Source: Blastococcus sp. PRF04-17 (GTDB taxonomy: Bacteria; Actinomycetota; Actinomycetes; Mycobacteriales; Geodermatophilaceae). Taken from it: DNA of 64,000 bases. Within the stretch, counting starts at the first letter, position 1, and each line of letters begins with the position of its first letter. Below the pieces are notes generated by a model, which did not search any database, was not told where the DNA came from, and saw nothing but the letters and a program-made list of their open reading frames with translations. Below are positions 35,815 through 45,262 of the stretch, in pieces. A program made the translations under genes and the position numbers. The DNA lies in contig NZ_CP095412.1 of NCBI RefSeq assembly GCF_023016265.1, forward strand, positions 4,464,001 to 4,528,000, read 5' to 3'.

Positions 35815-38781
35815 GTGGCAGCCGACACGTTCGGGACGGCGGACCTGCGCCGTGCCGTGCTCGCGGCGTGGGCCGACTCCCCGGCGCGGTTCCGGGAGGA
35901 CGCCAACGCCGAGGAGGACCTGGTCCGCGGCGGCTACCGCGACCGGCTGCTCGTCGAGCTGGCGCAGAACGCCGCCGATGCCGCCGTCCGCGCCGGAGCG
36001 CCCGGCCGGCTCCGGCTGGAGCTGACCGGCGACACGCTGCGCGCGGCCAACACCGGCACCCCGCTCGACGCCGACGGGGTACGGGGACTGGCGACCCTGC
36101 GCGCGTCGGCGAAGCGCGACGACGTCGCGAGCGTCGGCCGGTTCGGCGTCGGCTTCGCGGCCGTGCTGGCGGTCAGCGACGAGCCCGCCGTCCTCTCGAC
36201 GACCGGCGGCGTGCGGTTCAGCGCGGCCGCCACCCGCGCGGAGGTGGCCGCGCTGCCGGGGCCGGCGGCGGAGCTGGCGCGACGGGAGGGTGCCGTCCCG
36301 GTTCTGCGCCTGCCCTGGCCGGCGGCCGGAGCGCCACCCGAGGGCTTCGCGACCGAGGTGGTGCTGCCACTGCGGTCCGGCGCCCGGGCCGCGGTCGCGG
36401 CGGCGCTGGAGGCGGTGTCCGGCGATCTGCTGCTCGCGCTGCCCGGGCTGGCGTCGGTGGAGGTGGTCGTCGACGGAACACCGCGCACCGTCGACGTCGA
36501 GCGGTCCGAGGGCCGCGTCCGGATCCGCGACGGGGCGGGGACGACGGTCTGGCGGGTCGCGGAGCGATCCGGGGAGCTGGCCGAGGAACTGCTCGCCGAC
36601 CGCCCGGTGGAGGAGCGCGCGCGGCGCACCTGGACCGTCACCTGGGCGGTACCGCTCGACGAGGACGGGGGACCGTGCCCGCTGACCGGTCGGCAGGTGG
36701 TGCATGCGCCGACGCCGAGCGACGAGCCGCTCTCGCTGCCGCTGCGGCTGATCGCGCCGTTCCCGCTGGCGCTCGACCGGCGGCACGTCCTACCCGGCCC
36801 GGTGACCGATGCGCTGGTCGCCGGCGCGACCGCGGCGCTGCCCGACCTGCTGGGCGGGCTGCCGCCCGTGCCGGCCCTGCTGGCGCTGGTGCCCCGGGTC
36901 GGGCTGGCCGGGGCCCCGCTCGACGCCGCCGTCTGCGCGGCATCGCTCGACCGGCTGCGGCACGCCGCCTGGCTGCCCGCGGCCGGGGAACGCCGCCGGC
37001 AGGCACCCGGCCGCGCGTGCGCACTGGACGAGGCCACCGAGCAGCGGATCGCTGCCCTGACCGGCGTGCTGCCCGGGCTCCTGCCCACGGAGTGGTCGCG
37101 CCGCGCCGACGCACCGGCGCTCGCTGCCCTCGGGGTCCGGCGGGTGAGCACCGCCGAGGCGGTCGAGGCGGTCCGGGGCATCGACCGCCCGCCGTCGTGG
37201 TGGGCACGCCTGTACGCCGCCCTGGACGGCGCCGACCGGGAGGAGCTCGCCGCGCTGCCCGTGCCGCTGGCCGACGGGCGCACCGCGCACGGGCCGGCGG
37301 GGGTGCTGCTGCCCGCCGACGGACTGCCGGTCGCCCGGCTCGCGCCGCTCGGCCTCCGGCTGGCCGAGCCCGAGGCGGTGGCCCTCCCGGCCGCCCGGCG
37401 GCTGCTGGAGCGGCTCGGTGCGCGTCCGGCCACGGCCGCCGCGGTGCTCGCCGACCCCTCGGTGCGGTCCGCCGTCGAGACGTCGATGGACGCCGTGGAG
37501 GACGTCACCGGGGAGGGGCCCGACCCGGCCGAGCTGGCCGAGGCGGTGCTCGCCCTCGTCGCCGCGGCCCGCCCGCAACCCGGGGAGCTGCCGTGGCTGG
37601 CCGAGCTGGCGCTGCCCGACGACGACGGAGCGTGGGCGCCGGCGGGCGAGCTGGTGCTGCCCGATTCGCCGCTGGCCGCCGTCCTGGAGCCGGGCGCACT
37701 GGGGGTGCTCGCCGAACGGACCGCCGCCACCGCCGACCCGGACGCGCTCCGGGCCGTCGGCGTCCTCGACACCTTCCCCCTGGTCCGGGCCGAGGACCCC
37801 GACGACCTGGACGTCGACGCCGCGGCGGAGTGGGTCGACGCCGTCCTCGACCGGCTGCCCGTCGACGCCCCGCCACCGCGGTGGCCGGCGGTCACCGCCG
37901 TGCGTGACCTCGAGCTCGTGGCCGACTGGCCGCGCGCGCTGCCGCTGCTGGCCCGGCTGCCGGCCCGGGCGCGGGACGACGTGGTTCTCGCCGGAACCAG
38001 GGCGCCCAGTTATCTGCGCTGGTGGCTCCGGACCCGGCCGGTGCTCGGCGGGCAGCGGCCCGGCCGGCTCCGCCACCCCGACGGCGCGGAGTTGCAGGGA
38101 CTGTACGAATCCGCGGTCGCGTCGCCGGAGGTGCTCGCCCTGCTCGCTCCGCCGCGCACGGTCGACGACCTGCTGGTCGACGTCGACGACGCCCTCGACC
38201 TGCTCGACCGTCTCGGTGACCCGGCCCGCACGGTGCGTCCAGAGGTGCTCAGGACGGTCTACGCCCGTCTGGCCTGCGCGCTCGAAGGCGTCGACGCCGA
38301 TCCGCCGGAGCGGGTCCGCGTCGCGCCCGACCGGGTGGCCGAGGACGCCGTGGTGCTCGACCTGCCGTGGTTGCAGCCGCTGGTCGACGTGCCGCTGGTG
38401 CCCGGTGGCGGCGCTCCCGGCGCGGTCGCCGACCTGCTCGACCGCCCGCTGGCCGGTGAGGTCGTGCGCGCCGCCGTGGCGGGGAGCGGCCGGCGCACGC
38501 CCTGGGCCGACCTGCCGGGGGCCGACCTCGCCGCGGCCCGTCTCGGCCGGGACGGCCTCGGCGGTGAGGTCGAGGTGCACGAGGCGCTGGCCGTCGGTGG
38601 CCGGTCGGTCTCCTGGTGGCGCGACGGCGAGGTCGACCACGTCGACGGCTCGCCGGAGGCGCTCGGCCGGGCCCTCGCGTGGCGGGCCGGCGCCTGGTCG
38701 CGCCGGCAGGCGCTGGCGGAGGCGTTCGCCTTCCCCGACCGCGCCGACCGGCTGGCCGCCGAGGACGCGGTCGAGCAGTAG
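35815..38781 (+). CDS. Large sacsin N-terminal-like (Hsp90-type) ATPase
   Basis: A 988-aa protein. The first 200 residues form a Bergerat ATP-binding fold like sacsin/Hsp90: RDRLLVELAQNAADAA contains the N box, LRAANTGTPLDADGVRGL the next, and VGRFGVGFAAVLAVSD the glycine box. The remaining 750 residues are Ala/Leu/Asp-rich and have no recognised domain. Start GTG 35815. Proteins of this layout occur widely in actinobacteria but no function is established; a chaperone or stress role is inferred from the ATPase type. It diverges from the anti-sigma-like ATPase gene. Confidence 0.82.
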   Translation: MAADTFGTADLRRAVLAAWADSPARFREDANAEEDLVRGGYRDRLLVELAQNAADAAVRAGAPGRLRLELTGDTLRAANTGTPLDADGVRGLATLRASAKRDDVASVGRFGVGFAAVLAVSDEPAVLSTTGGVRFSAAATRAEVAALPGPAAELARREGAVPVLRLPWPAAGAPPEGFATEVVLPLRSGARAAVAAALEAVSGDLLLALPGLASVEVVVDGTPRTVDVERSEGRVRIRDGAGTTVWRVAERSGELAEELLADRPVEERARRTWTVTWAVPLDEDGGPCPLTGRQVVHAPTPSDEPLSLPLRLIAPFPLALDRRHVLPGPVTDALVAGATAALPDLLGGLPPVPALLALVPRVGLAGAPLDAAVCAASLDRLRHAAWLPAAGERRRQAPGRACALDEATEQRIAALTGVLPGLLPTEWSRRADAPALAALGVRRVSTAEAVEAVRGIDRPPSWWARLYAALDGADREELAALPVPLADGRTAHGPAGVLLPADGLPVARLAPLGLRLAEPEAVALPAARRLLERLGARPATAAAVLADPSVRSAVETSMDAVEDVTGEGPDPAELAEAVLALVAAARPQPGELPWLAELALPDDDGAWAPAGELVLPDSPLAAVLEPGALGVLAERTAATADPDALRAVGVLDTFPLVRAEDPDDLDVDAAAEWVDAVLDRLPVDAPPPRWPAVTAVRDLELVADWPRALPLLARLPARARDDVVLAGTRAPSYLRWWLRTRPVLGGQRPGRLRHPDGAELQGLYESAVASPEVLALLAPPRTVDDLLVDVDDALDLLDRLGDPARTVRPEVLRTVYARLACALEGVDADPPERVRVAPDRVAEDAVVLDLPWLQPLVDVPLVPGGGAPGAVADLLDRPLAGEVVRAAVAGSGRRTPWADLPGADLAAARLGRDGLGGEVEVHEALAVGGRSVSWWRDGEVDHVDGSPEALGRALAWRAGAWSRRQALAEAFAFPDRADRLAAEDAVEQ

Positions 38782-38900
38782 CGCGCGGCGCCACTGGCCC
38801 CACCGCGGGATGGCGGCGGCTCCGGCCGCGTGACCGCGAGCGGACGGGCGCCCGCCGGACCGGGAGACCGCAGGAACGGGCGCCGGCGCTGTCGAGGGAA

Positions 38901-39224
38901 TTACCCGTCGGGGGCCCGCTGCGCCTGCCGTGCCTGGTGGGCCTCCCAGCGGGCGCGGTCGCGGGCGCGGGCGGCGGCGCCGCGTTCCCACTTCTCCTTG
39001 CGCCGGCGCGCGCGGGCGGCCTCGCGCTCCTCGTAGGTCGCGTGCTGGTCCCAGTTGCGAGCGGCGAAGGCCATCGCCAGCCCGGTCGTGCCCACGATCA
39101 CGACGAACGAGGCCAGCACCCAGTCGAGCCAGGTGAACGCGGCGACCCCGGCGGCCGCCCAGACCAGCGTCGCGGTCCAGAGCAGCGTCGGCCGGTCCCG
39201 CCCGGCCTGCTGCTCGTCCGTCAT
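38901..39224 (-). CDS. Small two-helix membrane protein with a charged tail
   Basis: A 107-aa protein with two membrane segments (LLWTATLVWAAAGVAAFTWL and WVLASFVVIVGTTGLAMAFA) and a cytoplasmic Arg/Glu-rich helix of about 45 residues, probably a coiled coil. ATG 39224 starts it. No family is recognised. It diverges from the STAS gene across 219 bp. Confidence 0.75.
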   Translation of the reverse strand: MTDEQQAGRDRPTLLWTATLVWAAAGVAAFTWLDWVLASFVVIVGTTGLAMAFAARNWDQHATYEEREAARARRRKEKWERGAAARARDRARWEAHQARQAQRAPDG

Positions 39225-39443
39225 GCCGCCCAGTATCCGCTCCCCGGTGGGCCCCGTCCGGTTCCGGTCCGCGATCGATCGTGTGACATCTGTGACGATC
39301 GGGGGTGTCGGGGCCTTGCGGATGACGCCGGTGATCCCTACCGTCAGGGGCGCGGTTCAACAGACAGCCGTCTCCAGTGGTCGTCCTGTCGGAACCGCCT
39401 CGGCCGCGTCTTCACTGGTCCGGTACCTGCTGAAAGGTGCTCC
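39225..39443. promoter_or_regulatory. Divergent promoter region between small membrane protein and STAS genes
   Basis: No gene is supported in this 219-bp gap. A direct repeat TGTGACATCTGTGAC (39282-39296) is the clearest element and could be a regulator site. No convincing SigB/SigF-type promoter was found despite the STAS context. Confidence 0.35.
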
Positions 39444-39829
39444 GTGACCGCAATGCCGCTCGATCCACCTGTCGACGAACTCGTCACCATCGACGTCGCC
39501 CAGTCCGATTCCGCCGTGTGCGTCACCGCCGTCGGCGAGATCGACTCCACCTCCGCGCCCGTGCTCCGTCAGAAGCTCGACGCCGTGCTGGAGAGCGGCC
39601 TGCCCGAGCTGACCGTCGACCTGGGCGGGGTCACCTTCCTGGACTCGGCGGGCCTCTGCGTGCTGGCCGCCACCCACCGCCGCGCCGTCCGTCAGGGCAT
39701 GCGGATGCGGGTCCTCGCCTCGTCGCGGGCGGTCATCCGTCCGCTGCAGATCACCGGTCTGTGGGAGCTGCTCGAGGCCGAGCAGGTCGAGGAGGGGTCC
39801 TCGGCGGCGCGGGGCACGGCGCCGCCTGA
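39444..39829 (+). CDS. STAS-domain anti-anti-sigma factor (3' end uncertain)
   Basis: A SpoIIAA/RsbV-type antagonist that frees a sigma factor when unphosphorylated. The domain runs from about residue 14 to 112, with the phosphorylatable Ser68 in TFLDSAGLCVLAA. GTG 39444 has AAAGG 7 bp upstream. The frame has no stop before the thiolase gene and would run on to 41159. A one-base shift near 39790-39825 would end it at TGA 39827-39829, giving about 128 aa, a normal length, so the end given here is inferred. The anti-sigma-like ATPase at 35214 is a candidate partner. Confidence 0.75.
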
Positions 39830-39946
39830 CGCCCCGTTCCCGGCCACTCGTCCCGCTCCCCCGCCGAGGGACGGCAGGGTCCTCGCACGTCTCGTGACGG
39901 CCAGGAGCACACTCGGTGCCCAGCGGAGACGTTCGAGGAGGAGCAC

Positions 39947-41159
39947 GTGCGAGAAGCGGTCATCTGCGAGCCCCTGCGGACCCCGGTCGGGGGTTTCGGC
40001 GGATCGCTGCGGGACGTGCCGGCCCAGGAGCTGGCCGCCACGGTCATCCGGGCGCTGCTCGAGCGGACCGGCCTCCCCCGAATCGGTGGACGACGTCCTG
40101 CTGGGCCACTCCTACCCCACGATGGACGCCCCGGCGCTCGGCCGCGTCGCCGCCCTCGACGCCGGACTGCCCGTGACCGCATCGGGCCTGCAGATCGACC
40201 GGCGCTGCGGCTCCGGACTGCAGGCCGTGCTGTACGCGGCCATGCAGGTGCAGTCCGGCGCGATGGACGTCGTCCTCGCGGGTGGCGCGGAGTCGATGAG
40301 CAACGCGCCGTTCTACTCGTCGGCCATGCGCTGGGGCGTCAAGGCGGGCCCCGGCGTCCTGCTGCAGGACGGCCTCTCCCGGGGCCGCGTCACGGCCGGC
40401 GGGCAGTTCCACCCGGTTCCCGGCGGCATGCTCGAGACGGCGGAGAACCTGCGCCGCGAGTACAAGATCTCCCGCGAGGAGCAGGACGAGTACGCCGTCC
40501 GCAGCCACCAGCGCGCGGCTGCCGCGACCGAGTCGGGCACGTTCGCCGAGGAGATCGTGCCGGTCACCGTGACCAGCCGGAAGGCCGAGACGGTCGTCGA
40601 CCGCGACGAGCACATCCGCCCGGACTCGACCGTCGAGACCCTCGCCAGACTACGGCCGGTCATGGGGCGGGACGACCCCGAGGCCACCGTCACCGCCGGG
40701 AACGCCAGCGGTCAGAACGACGGCGCGGCGGTCGCGATCGTCACCCACCCGGACAAGGCCGCCGAGCTCGGACTGCGCCCGCTGGCCCGGCTGGTGTCCT
40801 GGGGGCTGGCGGGCGTTCCGCCGAAGACGATGGGCATCGGCCCGGTGCCGGCCACCGCCAAGGCCCTCGGACTGGCCGGGATCACGCTGGCCGACGTCGA
40901 CCTGATCGAGCTCAACGAGGCCTTCGCCGCCCAGGTGCTGGCGGTGACCCAGGAGTGGGGCTTCACGCCGGCCGACTTCGAGCGCACCAACGTCAACGGC
41001 TCGGGCATCTCGCTGGGCCACCCGGTCGGTGCCACCGGGGGCCGCATCCTGGCCACCCTGCTGCGGGAGATGGACCGACGCGAGGTCCGCTACGGCCTCG
41101 AGACCATGTGCATCGGCGGCGGACAGGGGCTGGCCGCGCTGTTCGAGCGCGTGTCGTGA
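39947..41159 (+). pseudogene. Acetyl-CoA C-acetyltransferase (thiolase), with a one-base insertion
   Basis: A thiolase of the acetoacetyl-CoA type. It begins at GTG 39947 behind GAGGAGGAG and reads REAVICEPLRTPVGGFGG. The frame is lost in the C-run 40075-40079; dropping one C restores GLPESVDDVLLGHSYPTMDA and a 403-aa product. Catalytic residues are intact: Cys in DRRCGSGLQAV, His in SLGHPVGATGGR and Cys in MCIGGGQGLA. It overlaps the FabG-like reductase start by 4 bp (GTGA), so together they can make 3-hydroxyacyl-CoA, as in phaA-phaB pairs. Sequencing error is the likely reason for the break. Confidence 0.88.
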
Positions 41160-41908
41160 GGTCGCGGGTCGCGATCGTCACCGGTGCCGCTCGCGGCATC
41201 GGCGCGGCCACCGCCCAGCGGCTGGCGGCCGACGGCTTCGCCGTCGCGGTGCTCGACCTGACCGAGGACGACGTCCGCGACACGGTGGCCGCGATCGAGT
41301 CCGCCGGTGGGCGGGCCCTCGCCGTGGGAGCCGACGTGGGCGACAGCGAGCAGGTGCAGCTCGCCGTCGACCGGATCGCCGCCGAGCTCGGGCCGCCCGT
41401 GGTGCTGGTGAACAACGCCGGCGTGACGCGCGACAACCTGCTGTTCAAGATGACCGACGCCGACTGGGACCTGGTCATGCACGTGCACCTGCGGGGCTCG
41501 TTCCTGATGTCCCGCGCGGCGCAGCAGCACATGACCGAGGCCGGCTGGGGCCGGATCGTGAACCTGTCGAGCACCTCCGCGCTGGGCAACCGCGGCCAGG
41601 CCAACTACGCCGCCGCCAAGGCGGGGCTGCAGGGGTTCACGAAGACGCTGGCCATGGAGCTCGGCAGGTTCGGCGTCACGGTCAACGCCGTCGCTCCCGG
41701 CTTCGTCGTCACCGACATGACCAGGGCCACCGCCCAGCGCCTGGGCCAGGAGTGGGAGCCCTACGTCGCCGCCCGCGCGGCCGCGATCCCGGTCGCCCGG
41801 GCCGGGCAGCCGGAGGACATCGCGCACACCGTGTCGTTCCTCGTCAGCGAGGGCGCCGGGTTCGTCTCCGGTCAGGTGCTCTACGTGGCCGGCGGGCCCC
41901 GGACCTAG
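41156..41908 (+). CDS. Short-chain 3-oxoacyl-(ACP/CoA) reductase, FabG/PhaB-like
   Basis: A 250-aa SDR. Cofactor motif TGAARGIGAATAQRL, structural NNAGVTRDNLLFKMTD, and catalytic Ser, Tyr, Lys in NLSSTSALGNRGQ and ANYAAAKAG. Start GTG 41156 overlaps the thiolase stop. The partnership with thiolase suggests reduction of acetoacetyl-CoA or a longer 3-oxoacyl-CoA. No PHA synthase is nearby, so PHA synthesis is not shown. Its stop codon shares the bases CTAG (41905-41908) with that of the convergent DUF1206 gene. Confidence 0.92.
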   Translation: MRSRVAIVTGAARGIGAATAQRLAADGFAVAVLDLTEDDVRDTVAAIESAGGRALAVGADVGDSEQVQLAVDRIAAELGPPVVLVNNAGVTRDNLLFKMTDADWDLVMHVHLRGSFLMSRAAQQHMTEAGWGRIVNLSSTSALGNRGQANYAAAKAGLQGFTKTLAMELGRFGVTVNAVAPGFVVTDMTRATAQRLGQEWEPYVAARAAAIPVARAGQPEDIAHTVSFLVSEGAGFVSGQVLYVAGGPRT

Positions 41909-42756
41909 GTGCGCTCGGGATAGCGGGCCCGCACGAAGCAGAACGCCCCGAACGCGGCGATGCCCACGGCGACGAGGGTGAGCAGGATCTGGCCGAAGGG
42001 CAGGTCGAGGATCGTGCGCAACGCGCCGTCCAGCCCGCGGGCCTTCGACGGGTCGAACGTGACCGCCGCCCAGATGAGCAGCGCCCCCACGCCGGCCAGG
42101 GCGATGCCCTTGCCGGGGAAGCCGACCTGGCCGAGCCGGGTGACCAGACGGACGGCGCCCCGGGAGCAGTCGGTGGTGTCGATCTCCTTCAGGAAGTGCT
42201 TGTTGAAGCCCTTGCGCACGTGCCAGGCGCCCACGCCGATCAGGACGAGGCCGGCCGCACCGACCAGCCACTGACCGGCGGGCCAGCTGAAGACGCCGGC
42301 GGTGGTCTGCTGCTGGGAGCCCGAGCTCGAGGTCGCGCTGCCGGTCGCGTAGCGGATCGCCAGCACGGCCAGCGCGACGTAGATGACCGCCTTGACCAAA
42401 GCCCTGCCGGACCGCCGGAGCGCCGTGGTGCGCGTCTTGCCGGACGCCGACCAGCCGTGCCGCCAGCGGAGCACCTCGGCGGCCTGCCACACGGCGAGCG
42501 CGATGAGACCCACGGCGAGGATCCACAGCAGCGGCTTCCCGAACGAGGACTCGGCCAGGGTGGCCATGGCGCCCGACTGGTCGGCCGACTCGCCCCCGCC
42601 GCCCCAGGCCAGCTGCAGGGCCAGCCATGCGACGAGGACGTGGACCAGCCCGTAGGCGATCAGGCCCACCCGGGCGAGGTGCTCGAGCCCATCGCTGTCG
42701 GCAGCCTCCCGGGCCGCAGCCAGTGGAGAACCGGTCGATCGTCCTGCCCGCACCAC
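41905..42756 (-). CDS. DUF1206-family membrane protein
   Basis: A 283-aa protein with six predicted membrane helices arranged as three internal repeats. Each repeat has a Gly-rich helix pair, for example ARVGLIAYGLVHVLVAWLAL, SGRALVKAVIYVALAVLAIR and LGQVGFPGKGIALAGVGALL. This threefold pattern is diagnostic of DUF1206. GTG 42756 has GGAGGAG 6 bp before it. Function unknown. Confidence 0.85.
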   Translation of the reverse strand: MVRAGRSTGSPLAAAREAADSDGLEHLARVGLIAYGLVHVLVAWLALQLAWGGGGESADQSGAMATLAESSFGKPLLWILAVGLIALAVWQAAEVLRWRHGWSASGKTRTTALRRSGRALVKAVIYVALAVLAIRYATGSATSSSGSQQQTTAGVFSWPAGQWLVGAAGLVLIGVGAWHVRKGFNKHFLKEIDTTDCSRGAVRLVTRLGQVGFPGKGIALAGVGALLIWAAVTFDPSKARGLDGALRTILDLPFGQILLTLVAVGIAAFGAFCFVRARYPERT

Positions 42757-42879
42757 CCGCCGCTCCTCCGTGCACCGTCCCCGCGGATCGCTCCGCCGTG
42801 GAGGACCACTGTTCAGCGTGGCACGGGACGCAGCGCGGTGCCTGCCGGACGCGCGCTCAGGGTGAGGGACACTGGAGCC

Positions 42880-43551
42880 GTGGCGAACGCAGTGACCGGC
42901 ATCCTGGCCAGCAGCACCCCCGACCTGGCGGCTCCGGACGTGGCCCGCCGGGCGTGGCCGCAGTGGCTCGCTCTGGGTGGCGGGATGATCGCGGTCGCCG
43001 TCGCCGCGCTCGTGTGGCAGGCGGCGGGCGCCCGGCTGCTGCTCGGTGCGGTCGGGCTCTTCCTGGCGGTTCGGGGCGCGCTGCTGCTGCGCGGCGCACG
43101 GTCCGGGGCCATGAGCGCCGCCGTGGCCGACCGCGCCCGTGGCCTGGGTGCCGCATCGGTGGCCGCGGGCGCCGCCGCGCTGGTGGTCGCCGCCGTGTCG
43201 GGCGCCGCGGCGGCGGGGGTGCTGGTGATCGCCGTACCCGTGGTGCTGCTGGCCGGCGCGGCGTCGTTGCTGGCCCGCCGGGGCCCCGGTCGCAAGGTGC
43301 TCGGCGTCGCCACACTGGTCTGGGGGGTCCTGGTCACCGGCCTGCTCGCCCTCGCGGGAGCCACCCAGGGGTGGGAGCGCGCCGCGGAGGCCGCCACGGT
43401 CGTGACCGCGCTGGTGCTCGCCGTCCTCGCGGTGCCGCTCATCGTCTCCGCCCTGGGTCTGCGTCAGGTGGCGGCCCGGCCGGCACCGCCGCCGTCCCGT
43501 CCGGCGGCCTGCGCCGGCTGCGCTTGCGGCGCCGGCGGCTGCGGGGCCTGA
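42880..43551 (+). CDS. Five- to six-helix membrane protein with Cys-rich C terminus
   Basis: A 223-aa protein of Ala/Val-rich membrane segments from about residue 30 to 205, ending in CAGCACGAGGCGA, with four cysteines in the last 13 residues. Such a tail could bind metal or be an odd low-complexity end. GTG 42880 follows GGAG. No family recognised. It precedes the macro-like/SIR2 gene by 51 bp on the same strand. Confidence 0.7.
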   Translation: MANAVTGILASSTPDLAAPDVARRAWPQWLALGGGMIAVAVAALVWQAAGARLLLGAVGLFLAVRGALLLRGARSGAMSAAVADRARGLGAASVAAGAAALVVAAVSGAAAAGVLVIAVPVVLLAGAASLLARRGPGRKVLGVATLVWGVLVTGLLALAGATQGWERAAEAATVVTALVLAVLAVPLIVSALGLRQVAARPAPPPSRPAACAGCACGAGGCGA

Positions 43552-43602
43552 CCCGGGCGCATCCGGACGGTTCCGGGCCGCCGGCTGGGTACAGCACGGG
43601 CC

Positions 43603-45222
43603 GTGAGCGGTCACGTCTTCGTCGTCGGCGCGGACCTGACACGGCTGTCCTGCGACGACGTCCTGGTGCCGACCGACCGCTCGCTGCGGGTGTCGTCGGG
43701 CTGGTGCCCGCTGCTGCCGCCGCAGCTGATCGGCGGGCACGACGACGACAGCGCCTGCCTCGACCTCGAGTGGTCCGGGAACGGGCGCGTGCTGCGCGTG
43801 CCGGGGGACGGCGACCGTTGCGTGTGGCTGGTCGACACGGTCGACGCCTCCGACCGGGAGGGCGACGGCAGTCTCGACCGGCTGATCGACGGCGCGCGCG
43901 AGGCGCTGGCCGCCGTGGCACGGCGCGACGTGCCGGTGCCGGCGCACGGCCGGGCCAGGCGGCTGGTCGGGCTCCCGGCGCTCGGCACCGGCTGGGGCGG
44001 TGCGGCCGGTGAGCGCGGGGCGCTCCTGCAGCGGCTGCTCCCGGTGCTGCGCGCGGCGGCGGAGGAACACGGTTTCGACGTCGCCCTGGTGCTGCGCGGC
44101 CCGAGCGATCTCGCCGCCGCCCAGCGGGTGCGGCGTGGCGAGGACGGCGGCTGGGACCTGCCCGACCACCTGCGGGAGGTGGCCCGGCAGCTCGGGGAGC
44201 GGGCCCGGCGCGGACAGCTCGCGGTGTTCATCGGCGCGGGCGTGAGCGCCGCCGCCGGGCTGCCCACGTGGGAGCAGCTGCTGGGGGAGCTGGCCGAGCG
44301 GACCGGTCTGGCCGACGACCTGCGGGCCGGTCTCGAGCGGTTGCCGGCGCAGGACGCGGCGGCACTGCTGGCGCGGGAACTCGGCCGCGAACAGCTGGAG
44401 GGCTACGTCAAGGAGCGGTTCGGGCCGGGCCCGTACGCGCTGGCCCACGCACTGATCGCCGACCTGCCGGTGCAGGAGTTCGTGACCACGAACTACGACC
44501 CCCTGGTCGAGCTGGCGGCCGCCGACATCGGGCGCGACGTGCGGGTGCTGCCCTTCGAGGAGGCCGCGCCGGGCCATCCCTGGCTGCTCAAGCTGCACGG
44601 GGACGCCGCCCATCCGGAGAGCGTCGTGCTGACCCGCGAGGAGTACCTGCAGTTCGGGGACAGCCGGGCCGCGCTGGCCGGCGTCCTGCACTCGCTGCTG
44701 CTCACCCGGCACGTGCTCTTCGTCGGCACCTCGATGCTGGACGACGACCTCGTCCGCATCGCCCACCAGGTCCGCAGCGCCCTCCAGCTGCAGGGGACGC
44801 CGTCCGAGCGGCGCAACGGCACGGTGCTGGCCCTGCGCCACGACCCGGCGCGGGCGCGGCTGTGGGAGCGGGACGTCGAGACGATCGCGATGAGCGCCGG
44901 CGACACGTCACCGGCCGAGGCGGCGCGGCGGCTCGAGGTGCTGCTCGACCTGATCGGCTGTCTGTCCACCCCGCCGACCGGGTACCTGCTCGACCCGGCC
45001 TACCGGGGCATGCTCGACGACGAGGAGCGCCGGCTGTCCGACGCGCTGTCGGCGGTCGCGACGACGCTGCCGGACGACGTCCGCTCGTCCGCGGCGGCCG
45101 AGGTCGGTGCGCTGCTCCGGCGGCTGGGTCACCGCGGCGGGGCGGGGGGCGGCGAGGAGCCTCCGCCCGACGGCGCGACCGCCGACCGCGACGACCGCGT
45201 GCAGGAGCAGCGCCCGGGCTGA
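43603..45222 (+). CDS. Macro-like/SIR2 fusion protein
   Basis: A 539-aa two-domain protein. Residues about 1-165 look like a divergent macro (ADP-ribose-binding) domain: FVVGADLTRLSCDDVLVPTD at the N terminus and VGLPALGTGWGG near 122-133, then HGFDVALVL. Residues about 200-455 are a SIR2-like NAD domain: GAGVSAAAGLP (211-221), FVTTNYDPLVE with Asn297, KLHGD with His332 and FVGTSMLDDDLV. SIR2_2-type domains are NAD hydrolases in several anti-phage systems; whether this one is, is inference. The tail is Gly/Glu/Pro-rich. Start GTG 43603. A CYP152 gene follows after 40 bp. Confidence 0.82.
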   Translation: MSGHVFVVGADLTRLSCDDVLVPTDRSLRVSSGWCPLLPPQLIGGHDDDSACLDLEWSGNGRVLRVPGDGDRCVWLVDTVDASDREGDGSLDRLIDGAREALAAVARRDVPVPAHGRARRLVGLPALGTGWGGAAGERGALLQRLLPVLRAAAEEHGFDVALVLRGPSDLAAAQRVRRGEDGGWDLPDHLREVARQLGERARRGQLAVFIGAGVSAAAGLPTWEQLLGELAERTGLADDLRAGLERLPAQDAAALLARELGREQLEGYVKERFGPGPYALAHALIADLPVQEFVTTNYDPLVELAAADIGRDVRVLPFEEAAPGHPWLLKLHGDAAHPESVVLTREEYLQFGDSRAALAGVLHSLLLTRHVLFVGTSMLDDDLVRIAHQVRSALQLQGTPSERRNGTVLALRHDPARARLWERDVETIAMSAGDTSPAEAARRLEVLLDLIGCLSTPPTGYLLDPAYRGMLDDEERRLSDALSAVATTLPDDVRSSAAAEVGALLRRLGHRGGAGGGEEPPPDGATADRDDRVQEQRPG

Positions 45223-45262
45223 GCGGCGATTGCCCGCCGGTCGTCCGGGGCACCGACAGCTC

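Noticed and set aside
38616-41159. An 847-aa STAS-thiolase fusion
   Set aside because: The join is out of frame for the thiolase N terminus, which starts at 39947 with a strong ribosome site; the fusion is produced by indels.
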